NCBI GenBank assembly: GCA_030248195.1
Contig: JASAND010021265.1
Span: 1-64,000, forward strand
Direction of reading: 5' to 3'
Source: Trissonchulus latispiculum
Lineage: Eukaryota > Nematoda > Enoplea > Enoplida > Ironidae
DNA length: 64,000 nucleotides
Each line of letters begins with the position of its first letter. The stretch's first letter is position 1. Shown here piece after piece: positions 11,135 through 22,395 of the stretch. A program made the translations under genes and the position numbers. The notes beneath the pieces are model-generated. The model was given only the letters and a program-made list of their open reading frames with translations. It made no database searches and was not told the origin of the DNA.

Positions 11135-11285
11135 TCATGTAATCTTGACTCGAGGTAAAAATCGAGAGTTCACTGAACTTAAATTATACTTAAAATTCAA
11201 ACTTAAAATAGGCTAAGCCAACGCATCAGTGATAAAGCTCTATACTTACAGCTTATAGCTTACAGACAACAGATTGGTTTACTAT

Positions 11286-12878
11286 TTAAACATAGGTACA
11301 GTCAATGTTTCTTAGGGAAATCTCATTTCGTTCAATTGCCGGAATATGCTGTCGGACCTTGAAGTGTTTAGGTGACAGTTTTCTACAGAACAGAAGCTCT
11401 TTGACCATTGCCTTAACACCGGCCTGGAAGGAACGTATACGAAGGAATACCAAGGGATTGAGTGCTGCGTGCAGCACAAACATAGCACGCAGCACAAACT
11501 GTGTGATATAGTTACCGCGCAACTGGGACGGTGTAATGCCGTGCATTATGTTAATCAGATGCATGAGTTGCAGAGCAAAATACAGTGTTAGATAGGTAGC
11601 GTACAGTACACAGACTACCATAATCACCAGGACATACTTATATCGACGCAGAAGTCTGAATCGAAACGCCTTTTGCTGGTGCTCTTCGCTCTGGGATCGA
11701 ACGATGCGACTTGACTTTCGGTTTTGACTTATTTTCCTTGCGGATACGCCCCCTCCGCTGGGGGTGTGCTCCATGCTGCGCTTTTTAGACGCTCCCCCGC
11801 TGTAGGGCTGGTTCAGCGATACCTGCCGCGGGCATGATTTCGCCATGGAGCGCCCGCTTCGACCCATCGGAGTATCGATGGACGCCTCCGATCGAAGTCG
11901 AATGCTGCGTCGTTCCTTTAGGAGCGGCGAGTGCTGGGCATAACTCGTTGCCCCGAGGGTAGTAACCAGACCGTCCTCCGAAATGTCGACCGTCTCGTAG
12001 GCCGGCGACCGATGTCGCCGGGAGAAAACGCCGAACTTGGTGCCCTGCTTGACCAGCCGATAGAGCTTGATGTAGACGCCTAGGATGACAATTATGCAAA
12101 TTAGCAGACTGGAGACCAGGATTAGGTTGTACACATCCGTGGTATCGCTTTCGTCGTCGTTCGTGCGAACGATGTACGTCTTGTTTCGCCAGAACGTGCC
12201 GTTGGCCAACGCTTCCTGGAAGTCGGGGAGACTGGCCTTATTGTAGATCCCAATACGGCTGGCCACGTGGTAGGTCCGAAGGGCCCGAGCTAGGGTAAAC
12301 ATTAGGGCCAGAGACCAGGTTAGAATGATGGCAACCACCACCTTAAACTTTGTTATAAACTTTTTGTAGTGCAACGGCAACTTGATGAATAGGAATTCGT
12401 TTATGGCGGCCAGGATTAAATTGAAAACAGAGCACAGGTTGCCAAAATGCAGCATAAAAACCGAAGTTTGCAGCATTTTGTAGCGGGAAAATTGGTCTCC
12501 GCCCTCGGAAAGTGGAAAATGAATCGAAACAATCACGCTTCCCATGTAGATGGCGCAAAAGGATTTCATCATATCGATGGCGGCAAAGTTAGTGATAATG
12601 ATAAACAGAATGTTGTCACGTTTGATGTACCGCAGCACGACCATAAGAATGATAAAGTTGATAAAAAATGCCACCAGACCGCTCACAATGAAAAAAATTC
12701 CGAACAATTTTTCCAGAAAAACCGTCTCCTCCTTCTGATTGATCATTTCCCGCAACAGGTTTTCCGTTTCGTCCACAATTCGAAAAGTGAAATTCCCGGA
12801 TTCCGGTTCCGTTAGAGTTTCATCCCCACCGTTGTAGTCGGCTCGGGGATCCCAAATCAAATTTTCCCTCGAATCCAT
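11286..12878 (-). CDS. Rhodopsin-class (class A) G protein-coupled receptor, atypical
   Basis: An uninterrupted 530-codon ORF with seven hydrophobic segments at about residues 58-82, 89-112, 134-160, 177-199, 248-273, 413-437 and 455-480. Class A landmarks: Asn74 in TM1, Asp102 in TM2 (NFAAID), PLHY at 168-171 after TM3, Trp188 in TM4 and NPLVF (474-478) in TM7. Missing or changed: the DRY motif is Asn-Glu-Phe (160-162), there is no Cys at the start of TM3 or in extracellular loop 2 for the usual disulfide, and TM6 lacks the CWxP proline. The N-terminus (Asn29) and loop 2 (Asn226, Asn232) have N-glycosylation sequons. Intracellular loop 3 is very long (about 274-410), basic and Ser-rich. A TGTTTTAG acceptor ends 24 bp upstream of the ATG on the minus strand, so a 5' UTR intron is likely. 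Ligand unknown; it should sit in the plasma membrane. Confidence 0.88.
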   Translation of the reverse strand: MDSRENLIWDPRADYNGGDETLTEPESGNFTFRIVDETENLLREMINQKEETVFLEKLFGIFFIVSGLVAFFINFIILMVVLRYIKRDNILFIIITNFAAIDMMKSFCAIYMGSVIVSIHFPLSEGGDQFSRYKMLQTSVFMLHFGNLCSVFNLILAAINEFLFIKLPLHYKKFITKFKVVVAIILTWSLALMFTLARALRTYHVASRIGIYNKASLPDFQEALANGTFWRNKTYIVRTNDDESDTTDVYNLILVSSLLICIIVILGVYIKLYRLVKQGTKFGVFSRRHRSPAYETVDISEDGLVTTLGATSYAQHSPLLKERRSIRLRSEASIDTPMGRSGRSMAKSCPRQVSLNQPYSGGASKKRSMEHTPSGGGVSARKISQNRKSSRIVRSQSEEHQQKAFRFRLLRRYKYVLVIMVVCVLYATYLTLYFALQLMHLINIMHGITPSQLRGNYITQFVLRAMFVLHAALNPLVFLRIRSFQAGVKAMVKELLFCRKLSPKHFKVRQHIPAIERNEISLRNIDCTYV

Positions 12879-15800
12879 TACTGGAGCAGATAGTTTTTGA
12901 GCCTAAAACAGACATAACTTTTCCGAGAATCCTTTTCAGAGAAAACTCTCAGCTAACCAACTTATGGACCGGAGTGTGAAAAACGTGAAGTCGGCGCTGA
13001 AAATGCATTTGCTCGGTGACTAATTTGATTACAGAGAATTCTTTTAAAGTGGAAGTCCAAGAAACCTAGTGGGGGGGTTGGAAATATTGGGCAGATCTAT
13101 GGCAAAGGATAGGCAGAAGCTAAAGTGAAAATTTGGCCTCACAACGGGGGATAGGTTTGAGGAGATTTCCTAAAATTTCTACGCCCAAAAGTCTACAGGA
13201 AGGGCGGGGGGCTTTTGGAATTTCGAATCTTTCTTCAACTGAGGGTTAATTGTAGCTTTATCTTCTTAGGGGCTCATTGTAAGTAAGTAACATCTCCTTT
13301 TCAACCGAACCTGACAGTTTTGACTATTGAGAAGAAGTTATCAAGTGGAAATTTGGGGTTGCCTTTGACGGGGTATGACGTACGTAAGCCTTATAATAAG
13401 AGCCAGTAGGCAGTGATAACATTGTACCTAATAGTGAGGGTTGAATTAGCCTAATCCCGAAGCCGTGCTGCCCAACAGCTTCTCCGAATAGAAACTGAGA
13501 ATTTGATAAGAAAATATTTGATAAACCCAAATTCTGCAAAAAATATTTAATCAAATGCACTTGGAGTGAATATTAATATTAGTTAATTTGTTATTGGAAT
13601 ATTAACTAATAATTAATGTTAATTAATTAACAATATTAGTAGAATTTATTTCTTTAACTTCCAGTCTGAACTGAAGTCCGTAAAATAAAAGTGATATTGC
13701 GTGCGACAAAATGTAAGGATTAAATTTCAATGTCATTTCCAATTTCAAATTGCAGAAAACAAGCAAAATCACTCATTTTTAAAACACGATCATTCACAAA
13801 TTACAGTAGATATGGTGTAAATTGAGTTGAAGCTGTAAGGGATAGACTAAATAACATTTGAATGACTAAATCCTACTTCCTTCGCCAACCGGATACTGAG
13901 ATAATATCCCGTCAAATCTCAAATTTCAAAGCTTAGAACCGAAAATGGACCGGATATTCGATTCCCTTCACACCAGTCTGTAGTACAGTACAGTTCAGTT
14001 CCGGGATTTTTTGATCAGCCTTTAGTTTCAGTTTAGGCTTCAAGTCTACACTCAAACCAGTTTCAATTTTAGTTTCAGGTCTCCTCCCAAAATAGTTTCA
14101 ATTTCAGTTTCAGTTTCGGTTTCAGTGCCTGAAACATTACTTAGATAATGGAAATGCAACTTGAATTGTTGCAATATCGTACCAGTTTATTGCAACATCA
14201 TTGTACATAGCAACAGGATTGTAACTTGATATTACAACTATCACTGTATCTCTCACATTAAATGATTTGATCGTATTTTGTCACTAGTTTGCAATAAGAT
14301 CCTATTCGCTCTTCCTTAAAGCTGGTACCTTCATCGCAAGTTTGGTATCACTTAACTGTAACAGTACCGTTGCTACCTGACCCGCAATCCTAGCAAAACT
14401 AACTGTAATGAAAACTTTGAAGAGAAATTGGCACGCAACCGTGTTAATTGGACAAAAATTGAGGCTAAGTCTCAAAACGTTCTGGCGAGCTGCCAATAGC
14501 ATGACTGAGAAAAGATTTAGATTATTTAGGACCTGAAAACCTATGGTATGAAGCTCTGTAAATTGCTCTTAGCTGAAGCTTTTTCCATTCACTAATTTTT
14601 TGCAAATCAAAATCGACAAAATTATCTTCTAGAAACGCAGAAATTATTATAATTTCTGCAAAATTCGACAAACTATGACCGGTTTTAATCAGGTCTAATT
14701 TAAGCTAACGTTTCGCCTAATCAGCTGACTGTTCCACAAATTGGAGTCCAAAAGTTGTAGTTATTCGGAAAAAAGTTAATCATTCTTAGGGTCACCCTTC
14801 GAGCGGAGAGTTAGATGAGTTGAGCAGGCTAACATTTACTCAATTCTCTTCGCGTACAGTGTATTGTCCGCGCTTTCGAGTAACGGGAAATTTCATTAAG
14901 AAATTTAAATTCCCGCAAAATTCTCACCCAAATGATTGAAATAATGACTCGACGAAAGATTCGGCTCTTATATAGAGAGGGGGGGTAACCTGGGTAACTT
15001 CCCGTGAATTTGGTGCCTGGCACACAATCGCACGGATATACTGCGAAAAACAAAACTTTAACAAAGCAGCTTAGGTTACCTACTAACTATTAATTAAGTT
15101 TGACCACAAAACGAGAAACAACCCTGAGCAAGAATAACAGCGAAATTTTCCTGACACTAATGGCTGTAGGCAAGTCACTATGGCTAAAGGGGCCACTTAG
15201 GTTATGAAACTAAAAAATGTCTCAATGACGAACATCAATGGAATGTTGATTTCTAAAAGTGTTGTTTTAGAGGGAAGTCGAAAAACTTAGCAAATTTTCA
15301 ATTTTCTAATAAAATCTAAATCCGCTTCGAATTGCCACCGTTGTCAGCCAAACGTTCAAACATTCTTTTGAGCAAAGTCGAAAAACTGAAAACCTAAATT
15401 TCACCAAACGTTCAAACATTCTTTTCCCAGGAAAACCTAAAAACTTAGAAAACCTAAATTTCAAAATTTAAAATATAAACCTGTAACGGTATCTTTCTTA
15501 AATCCAAAAATGCCAAATAATTTTTGCTGTAATAATTATTTAAATTTAATTTAACTAATTTAAAAGTTAACAACATCAAACCATTCCTTCAAGGCGACTT
15601 GGCTTGGGAGTTTATCACTGATACTTTACTATTTATTTTATTCGTACAATATGTTTAGGAGACTATACGTTCTTTTAAGGGGACCCCGCCCCCTAACAGA
15701 TCCCCCCTCAGAAGCAGGGACAACATTTGGACAAAAAGCAGGGACATTTGGACGTTTTTTCAGCCTCGAGAATGTTTCTACATAGTATACGCTTTGCAGA

Positions 15801-16295
15801 AGTGGCAACATTTAGCAACTGTTAAAGTCATTACGTTAAGTGATTACACAGTACTAGGTTGCGGAAAGCATTCTTACAGAAAAGATTAGGCTAATGAACA
15901 GATTAATTATATATAGACTAAGTTAGTGCAATGTTAATCTTGTGTCTACAACTCTACAAATTCAGCTGATGGATAAATCAGCCTGAATCCTGGGGGAGGT
16001 TGGAGATTCAAAAATGTTGCCAAATGTAAACTCTAAATCGGTTTGACCAAAACCCCTCTCATTTGCAAGCAAAATTCAGAACATTTCTTTGGCTGGAAAT
16101 TGTTTAAAATCGTCATTCTCTGCCCAAAGTGTCTAAATATCATGCTTTAAAATTTAGCTTAGGGGTGAATCCAAAATTTTGAGAGGGTCCATAAAATTTT
16201 TTAGACGCATTTCGGTGTAAACTCAACGTTAAAATGCATGTGTAAAGAATTTGAGATTTGAGATTTTGATTTTAAGATTTAAATTTTTAGATCAT
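12879..16295. other. Intergenic, no gene recognised
   Basis: AT-rich DNA upstream of the GPCR. It includes a degenerate TTTCAG-type hexamer tract at about 14052-14132 and a 20-bp direct repeat (AAACGTTCAAACATTCTTTT at about 15350 and 15406). No exon, RNA gene or terminal-repeat element could be supported. Confidence 0.45.
14052..14132 (+). repeat. Degenerate TTTCAG hexamer tract
   Basis: Repeated AGTTTCA/AATTTCA hexamers, e.g. TTTCAGTTTCAGTTTCGG, in imperfect tandem. Confidence 0.55.
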
Positions 16296-17335
16296 TTTGT
16301 TGCACGGGATAAAATTTTATGAGCAGGGTAAAAATTTGGTTCCACCGGATAAAATTTTAATGCACTCTGTTGCGCAGGGGTAAAACCTTGTGCCAAAACC
16401 TTTGTTGCGCGGTCTATATAAAATTTTGATGCGCGGGGGTAAAAATTTGTAGCGCGGGATAAAATCTTGAGACGCTTTGCTGCGCTGAGGTAAAAATTTT
16501 GTTGTGTCGCGATAAAAATTTTTAGCTCGGGATAAATCTTGAGACGCTTTGCTACACGGAGGTAAAAAGTTTGTTGCGCGGGATAAAGTCATGATGCGCT
16601 ATGTTGCCAGGGATATAAATTTTTTTGCGCGGGGGGTAAAAATTTGGTTCCGCGGGATAAAATTTTAATGCACTCTGTTGCGCGGGGGTAAAACCTTGTG
16701 CCGAAACCTTTGTTGCGCGGTCTGTATAAAACCTTGATGAGCGGGGGTAAAAATTTTGTTGCGTGGCGATAAGAATTTGTAGCGCGGGATAAAATCTTGA
16801 GACGCTTTGCTGCGCTGGGGTAAAAATTTTGTTGTGTCGCGATAAAGATTTGTAGCGCGGGATAAAATCTTGAGACACTTTGCTGCGCTGGTGTAAAAAT
16901 TTTGTTGTGTCGCGATAAAAGTTTTTAGCGCGGGATAAAATCTTGAGACACTTTGCTGCACGGAGGTAAAAATATTGTTGCGCGGGATAAAGTCATGATG
17001 CGCTATGTTGCGAAGGACATAAATTTTTATGCGTGGGGGGGAAATTTGGTTGCGCGGGATAAAATTTTAAAGCACTCTGTTGCGTGGGGGTAAAACTTTT
17101 GTTGCGCGGTATTATAAAATCTTGATGCGCGGGGGTAAAAAGTTTGTTACGTGGCGATAAAAAGTTTTTTGCGCGGGATAAAAGCTTGAGGCGCTTTGCT
17201 GCGCGAGGGTAAAAGTATTGTTGTGTGCCGATAAAAATTTGCTACGCTGGATAACGTTTTGCTATACTTTACTATCTGAGGTAAAATTTTGCTGCGCTGG
17301 GGTAAAAGTTTTGCTGCGCACTGCCCGGGGGTAAA
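16296..17335. repeat. Minisatellite with higher-order structure
   Basis: Tandem degenerate units built on TTGCGCGGGATAAAAT and GGGGTAAAAATTT, about 25-45 bp each. A longer period is visible: the marker AAATTTGGTT..CGCGGGATAAAATTTTAA recurs at about 16330, 16640 and 17042, giving spacings near 310 and 400 bp. Overlapping minus-strand ORFs across it are translations of the repeat. Confidence 0.88.
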
Positions 17336-17404
17336 TTTTTCCTAGCCTGCACATGTGCAGGAGTTGTGCAGGCATTGCCCATGCGTATCAGAAAATCAGT
17401 ATTT

Positions 17405-17752
17405 GGCTTACAGGATGCTGTTCACCGGTCCAGTTCGCAGCGCCAGCCGGCCGGCGGGCGCTGGACTAGGACCAACCAGCCAGTCGTCCGGTCCGGCCGG
17501 TGCCACTTAACCGCCGGCAATCCAAAATACAAGCAGAAAAGATAAGGCTGAAGGTAGCCAGTGTAAGGAGACAGCCCTCAGAAATTGTCCCCGGCCTGCC
17601 AGTATCTGACCTGCCGGCAGGCCTGTTTACGGCCGGCAGTCACCGGCTGACCGGCTGGCCGGCCTACTGCGAACCTGGCCCAGGCAGTCTGGACAGGACC
17701 GGTGCGCAACACTACCGAAAGAAGATGAGCATTAACTTTCCATCCCTATAGG
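17405..17752. repeat. GC-rich inverted-repeat cluster, possible MITE
   Basis: CCGG/GGCCGG-rich sequence at 17425-17520 and again at 17580-17705 in opposed orientation, with CACCGGTCCAG (17412) facing CAGGACCGGTGCG (17694). It ends TTTCCATCCCTA, which resembles a hAT right terminus, but a matching left end and target duplication were not found. The 83-codon ORF inside is not considered real. Confidence 0.45.
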
Positions 17753-18680
17753 TACTGATGTATCTACAATGTCTCATCTTGATTTGGGCCGTCAATCAAC
17801 AATATGTGCTCAAAAGGAATCACCACCTATAAAAGATTAACGTGAAATTTATGGAGGCTTTTAAAGCAAACGCATTTCCTACGATTACGAAAGTCGGTCG
17901 TTCGATTCTGGTGCAGGACACGTTTTTTGTTCATTTTGCCGTCCTAAATGCAACTATTCCGATCAACAAAAATAAAGAATTTCAACAGAAAGCAACAGTT
18001 TTCGAGGTAAACATGTTGTCAACATGCTCCACAATTGGATAGTATCAACAAGGGAGTTCCAGTCAGTACCTCTCAAGAGCCTGGAAGGGGTACTCTTTCA
18101 TGTGCAGAGGTGGTATTTACAAATACATAAATTTGGCTTATTATCTAGCCTGCCATTCAATGTTTCTACCCCTACAAACCTGACTAGAGTGGAAACATGG
18201 AACATAGAAAAGGGAATTGGTGAAAATTTTGTGACTCAAGCTTAACCTATGCAGGAAAGTTGGCATTCTGCCAAACTAATATCCATGCATGTGCTTGAAG
18301 GGTTTGGGGATGTTTTCGTCAACAACCCTGACCTTAAGGTCTCCCAGGGGGTCTTTCACCCCCCTGGATTCGGATTTTTCTGGTTTTTGGACAAAGATCT
18401 GGGAAAATTAACTCCCCCCCTTCGAAGTTGTAATAATTTAGAATCGACTTTGAAACAGCAGTTTAGGAATTGATTTATTTTTGAGATTTTAAGTTGGTTA
18501 TGGTAAAACACGAAGTTAGTGGCCGAAGAGTTTGGCTTTTTCGGTTTTCTATTATGGTACGGGGTTTGGAAGCTTGGAAAGCTTTAGAAGCAAACTGTCG
18601 CTGTGCAATGCACTTGTGCTAATATTGTGACTTCAGTTTGGATACGAACTCCTTCTAAGTTGGATGCAAATTTAGCTCGG
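17753..18680. other. Intergenic, no gene recognised
   Basis: Three short plus-strand ORFs in succession have no recognisable domain. No splice-consistent gene model was found. Confidence 0.4.
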
Positions 18681-18750
18681 TTCTCAGTAGCTCAGTTGTC
18701 AGAGCGTCGGAGTGTTAATCCGGTAGTGGGTTCGAATCCTCCCTGAGAGA
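18681..18750 (+). repeat. tRNA-Asn(GTT)-like sequence
   Basis: Acceptor stem TTCTCAG/CTGAGAG, D arm GCTC..GAGC, anticodon loop GTGTTAA (GTT, Asn) and T loop TTCGAAT. The T stem has a mismatch, the variable loop is too short, and a family A SINE lies 55 bp downstream, so a tRNA pseudogene or SINE head is more likely than a working tRNA. Confidence 0.5.
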
Positions 18751-18805
18751 CCCGAGCTTAACGCAGGTGCTGAGTAATAAAGAAATTGAGCGTAAATTCG
18801 AATGT

Positions 18806-18945
18806 GAATGGTTGAAATCAGGACTGAAAGATGTGAAGAAAAGTGTCCAGGGCGGGGATCGAACCGCCGAGCTTTGGTGTAGAAACAGAACGCTCTACCA
18901 CTGTGCTACACCTCCGACAACGAGACTACATTATTCAACCTTTCT
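18806..18945 (-). repeat. tRNA-derived SINE, family A
   Basis: Minus strand: a tRNA-like head (GTGGTAGAGC A box, GGCGGTTCGATCCCCGCC B box), then body CCTGGACACTTTTCTTCACA. The ends GAATGGTTGAA and TTCAACCTTTC are near-inverted repeats seen in the other copies too (20960, 34802, 62899). Confidence 0.72.
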
Positions 18946-20959
18946 GGGTTACTGATACTTACACTAACGTAAACCCTTTTCTGTGTGTCAGAATTATTCA
19001 GACAGGAAAGCAGGAAAGTTTACAGATTCCTTCCTGACAGTCGGAAGTGGAATTTTATGAATTTCTTCATGTTTGTTCAACAGGCGCCAAAAAAGTACCA
19101 CTCTTAGACGCATCAGAGACTTTCACACTCGGAGGGAACTTGTAGGCATAGGCGGGAAGAATGTGGTATTATCCCCGGACTAATTGAGAAAATTGCCTCC
19201 AGATAGAAAAAAGAAGTCGGTCTGACTACCCTTGACATTTTGAGAGAATGCTGAAAAAAGGACGCAAATAATTATTGTAGCCCAGGGAACCTCACACATT
19301 TATTGAGTGTCGACTTTTAAAGGGGCGTCCAGAAAATTAAGAGGAGTAATGCTACGCTCCTGTTGTAGTATCCGTCGTTAAAAGGTTTGTTAAAAAAGGT
19401 AAAAGTTTGTTGTTTTGTTTAGCATTATGCCAAGAGTTATATTAAGATTGCACTTTAGTACACAGTAGTTCTCGCTAAACTTTATTAACGTTTATGTAAG
19501 TTCATCGAAGACAACACTCCTAAACTTGGCAAATCCTAAGCGGTTAAAATTTTCCAAAATCCCATTCCATTCCAAAAGCGAAATTTGAAAAAATCGAAAA
19601 ACCGGAGAAATCTTGACTACTCATTAATACCGATCTCGTGATCGGCGATTTCGGAGACAGTAATACCACGTCGAAAATATGGAGATCGCCCCTCTGTCTT
19701 ATGATAAAAGAACGATGAGAACTTTTCACTCTATCTATCCAAAATTAAATGAGTGAAGGGTCCCCACCTAGTGTTCTTCGAGAAATTCTCTCACTTAGCT
19801 GATTCCTATAAGCAAAAATGAACGTTTACCTGACTGATCGATTTAATTTAATTATGTTTAATTGAATTCAATTTTTGTTGTCGAGGTGCTCAACATTTGT
19901 CAGGCACACATAGAGGCCTAAGGAATGCTGCCCTCCGCGGTCCGTTCTAAAAATTGGACAAGAGACGGAGGGGTGAAGGTCAAGGATAGAAAACTTGACC
20001 CCCAAGCAGTTCTGACGTACGGTTATTTCAGTCGCCCCCAGGGCAACCTATGTTGTGCCTACCAACAGAGGTCGCCCCCCCCCCGCAGATCAACAGCGAC
20101 TAGGATGGCGGACTAATTCAATTTAACTTAACTTATCGATCTTACCGACTTTAACTACAGTAAAGTGCTACAGTATGCTAATATGCTAATATACAACAGT
20201 AATACTACATGCTATTCAAAATTTTTGTTACATTAAAAGCTTTATTTGTCAGTATTTTGCTTTTTTAATATTAATCAACTGTCAAAAATTATGGACACAT
20301 AGCATGTGAACAGAAAAATTTTCTTGAGCAAGCACGTTTTTTAATTGATACAAGGTGCTGCGTGTTTCAGCAAAAAAATTACAGCACACTATACCTCCCC
20401 CGCAATGCTAACCAACTAACCAGTTTCTTGAAGAAAAAAGTTTCATCTAACTGGAACTTTTTTGAAAGGTCCAGATAAATTATGAAAGTTCTGGATACCT
20501 CAGATGGAAACGGGCAAATTCATCCCCCCAAAAGTTTGGTCCAAAAAAGGTGGACCGACCGCAAACTTTGGCCTAAATAGGACCAGGCAAAGTTTAGCCC
20601 ATTTCAAAATTGGTCTCCTGCTGAGCCACGAATTTAGAACCGAGATCCCTGGGAGGCTTCTCATCAAGTCTGGTCTAATTTGATTTAGATTGCATTACCA
20701 GAACGGAGTCGCCCCGGAAATGAGTTCAACCTTCAAGGCCAGTGGGGAAAAATAAGGCAAACATTAGGGGGAAAGCTCCATCCCAGCTTTTTGGGCTTCA
20801 ATTTGTTACCAACTCCAGAGGCGGACCAGGCTCAATTTGACCTGTTTTGCCAACCCTGTCAGGCCCAAATCAAAGTCGGTCAGCTGCAAGGTTAATCTCA
20901 ACTGACCTCCCCTTAAAACTTGAGACTGTAAAACGCAGACAATCGGACAGTTTAAATGT
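18946..20959. other. Intergenic, no gene recognised
   Basis: AT-rich DNA with no supportable exon, RNA gene or terminal-repeat element. Confidence 0.4.
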
Positions 20960-21090
20960 GAAAGGTTGAAATCAAGATAGAAAGATGTGGAGAAAAGTGT
21001 CCAGGATGAGGATCGAACCACCGAGCTACGGCGATGCAGTTATGCGCTCAACCATTCAGCTAAGGTAGCGGTCATTTATGTTTTTCAATC
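20960..21090 (-). repeat. tRNA-derived SINE, family A (decayed)
   Basis: Begins AAAGGTTGAAATCAAGATAG, carries AAGTGTCCAGGATGAGGATC and the minus-strand B box GGTTCGATCCTC. The right end has lost the TTCAACCTTTC motif. Confidence 0.6.
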
Positions 21091-21163
21091 AAGCTGCAAA
21101 GCGACTGCCGCATTGCTGTATGCAAGCAGTCTGTCTTCAAAAGCTGATAAGCTGTGCCGCTGG

Positions 21164-22043
21164 CAGGGATGGAAACTGGGTCACTTTTTATGACCCATGA
21201 CCCACTCGACCCAAACGCAAAATTGACCCAGACCCAAGGTGACCCATAAAATCTTAAAATTTAGTGACCCAGACCCAAATGACCCAAACGGTTTCGTGAC
21301 CCAGACCCAACTGACCCAAGAATTTTTGTGACCCAGACCCAAATGACCCAATAGAATAAGGTTACACAGACTGACCCTAACCGAGATTGTCCCATAGTGC
21401 AGTGTTTTTGAACTTTCTTAATTTGTAGAAAAATGCAAGAATAATTCATTCCACTCATTTTGTGAAACTAGATCAATAGTTTGTTTTTCTTACAAAAAAC
21501 CAGCTAAACACGGATCGGCGGTTTTCATTTTGGAATTACTAAATATGCACAACCCCAGACAAGGTTTTTTATTATTTTTATTGAGAAGGATGCTGTAAAC
21601 TTTTAAAATCAACCGAAATGTGTCCACCTTGGTATACGTGCTTTCTTTTACTATGTGGCCCGACTCATATAGAATGGCAGAGCAAATCACTGTTAACTCT
21701 AGTGATTTCTGGGAAATGACTAGTAAATTTAACTAATTAGTTAGTGATCGCGCCGAAGGCGCGAACATTTTAAAGAAATGATGGGTTTACCTTTACAACT
21801 AGCTAAGCTTCCACCACGAAAATTGAAACTTTAAAGATTTGGCAAGACCCCTGTGACCCAGACCCAAAATGACCCACTGAAATAGCTGACCCAGACCCAA
21901 AGTGACCCATAGGAAGCTTGACCCAGACCCACTCTGACCCATAGTTTTCCCAAAATTAGTGACCCAAGACCCAGTGACCCAGCCAAAAATAGCGACCCAA
22001 ACGACCCATGACCCAATGACCCATGACCCAGTTTCCATCCCTG
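21164..22043. mobile_element. Non-autonomous hAT-type element with TGGGTC subterminal arrays
   Basis: Terminal inverted repeats CAGGGATGGAAACTGGGTCA (21164-21183) and its complement at the right end (to 22043). The 8 bp GCCGCTGG are repeated exactly on both sides (21156-21163 and 22044-22051). CAGGGATG termini plus an 8-bp duplication are the hAT signature. Both ends carry arrays of GTGACCCAGACCCAAA-type repeats (21185-21350, 21850-22040) in opposite orientation. The 500-bp centre is AT-rich without transposase. It sits 75 bp from a family A SINE. Confidence 0.93.
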
Positions 22044-22204
22044 GCCGCTGGGACTATAGAGGAAAAGCCTCGAACCTAATATCTGTTAAAAATGCACTTC
22101 AAATATGAATTTTTGAGGGAACAGGACACCATTAGCTTGAAAGTACTACTGTATAGTAAAGTAGGACGGACTCCAGCATTTAGGCAGTATAGATCAGCTC
22201 TTCT

Positions 22205-22395
22205 GTAATGGGAACTCGGCATAGGAAACATTGATAAGCCTGATATTGGAGTCCAGCTTATGGCCCTGTGGTGTAGTTGGTTAGCATGTCTGACTCCGGC
22301 ATAGAAAAGCCCAGGTTCGAAACACGGTTGGGCCAATTTATTACTTTCCATTCTACCGGAGAAGCTGAACCTCCCTTCACTTTTGTAGACCAGTT
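22205..22395 (+). repeat. tRNA-derived SINE, family B (3' truncated)
   Basis: Leader GGCATAGGAAACATTGATAA, then tRNA-like head CCCTGTGGTGTAGTTGGTTA with B box GGTTCGAAACACGG, then body GAAGCTGAACCTCCC. The 3' part of the family is missing. Confidence 0.75.

Noticed and set aside
11305..12815. ORFs on both strands overlapping the GPCR
   Set aside because: They are shadows of the 530-codon GPCR frame.
16317..16961. Overlapping minus-strand ORFs with repeated FYPR/SQDF-like motifs
   Set aside because: All frames echo the 16.3-17.3 kb minisatellite; there is no start context, splice site or homology.
18681..18750. tRNA-Asn gene
   Set aside because: T-stem mismatch, short variable loop and SINE neighbourhood; kept only as a tRNA-like repeat.
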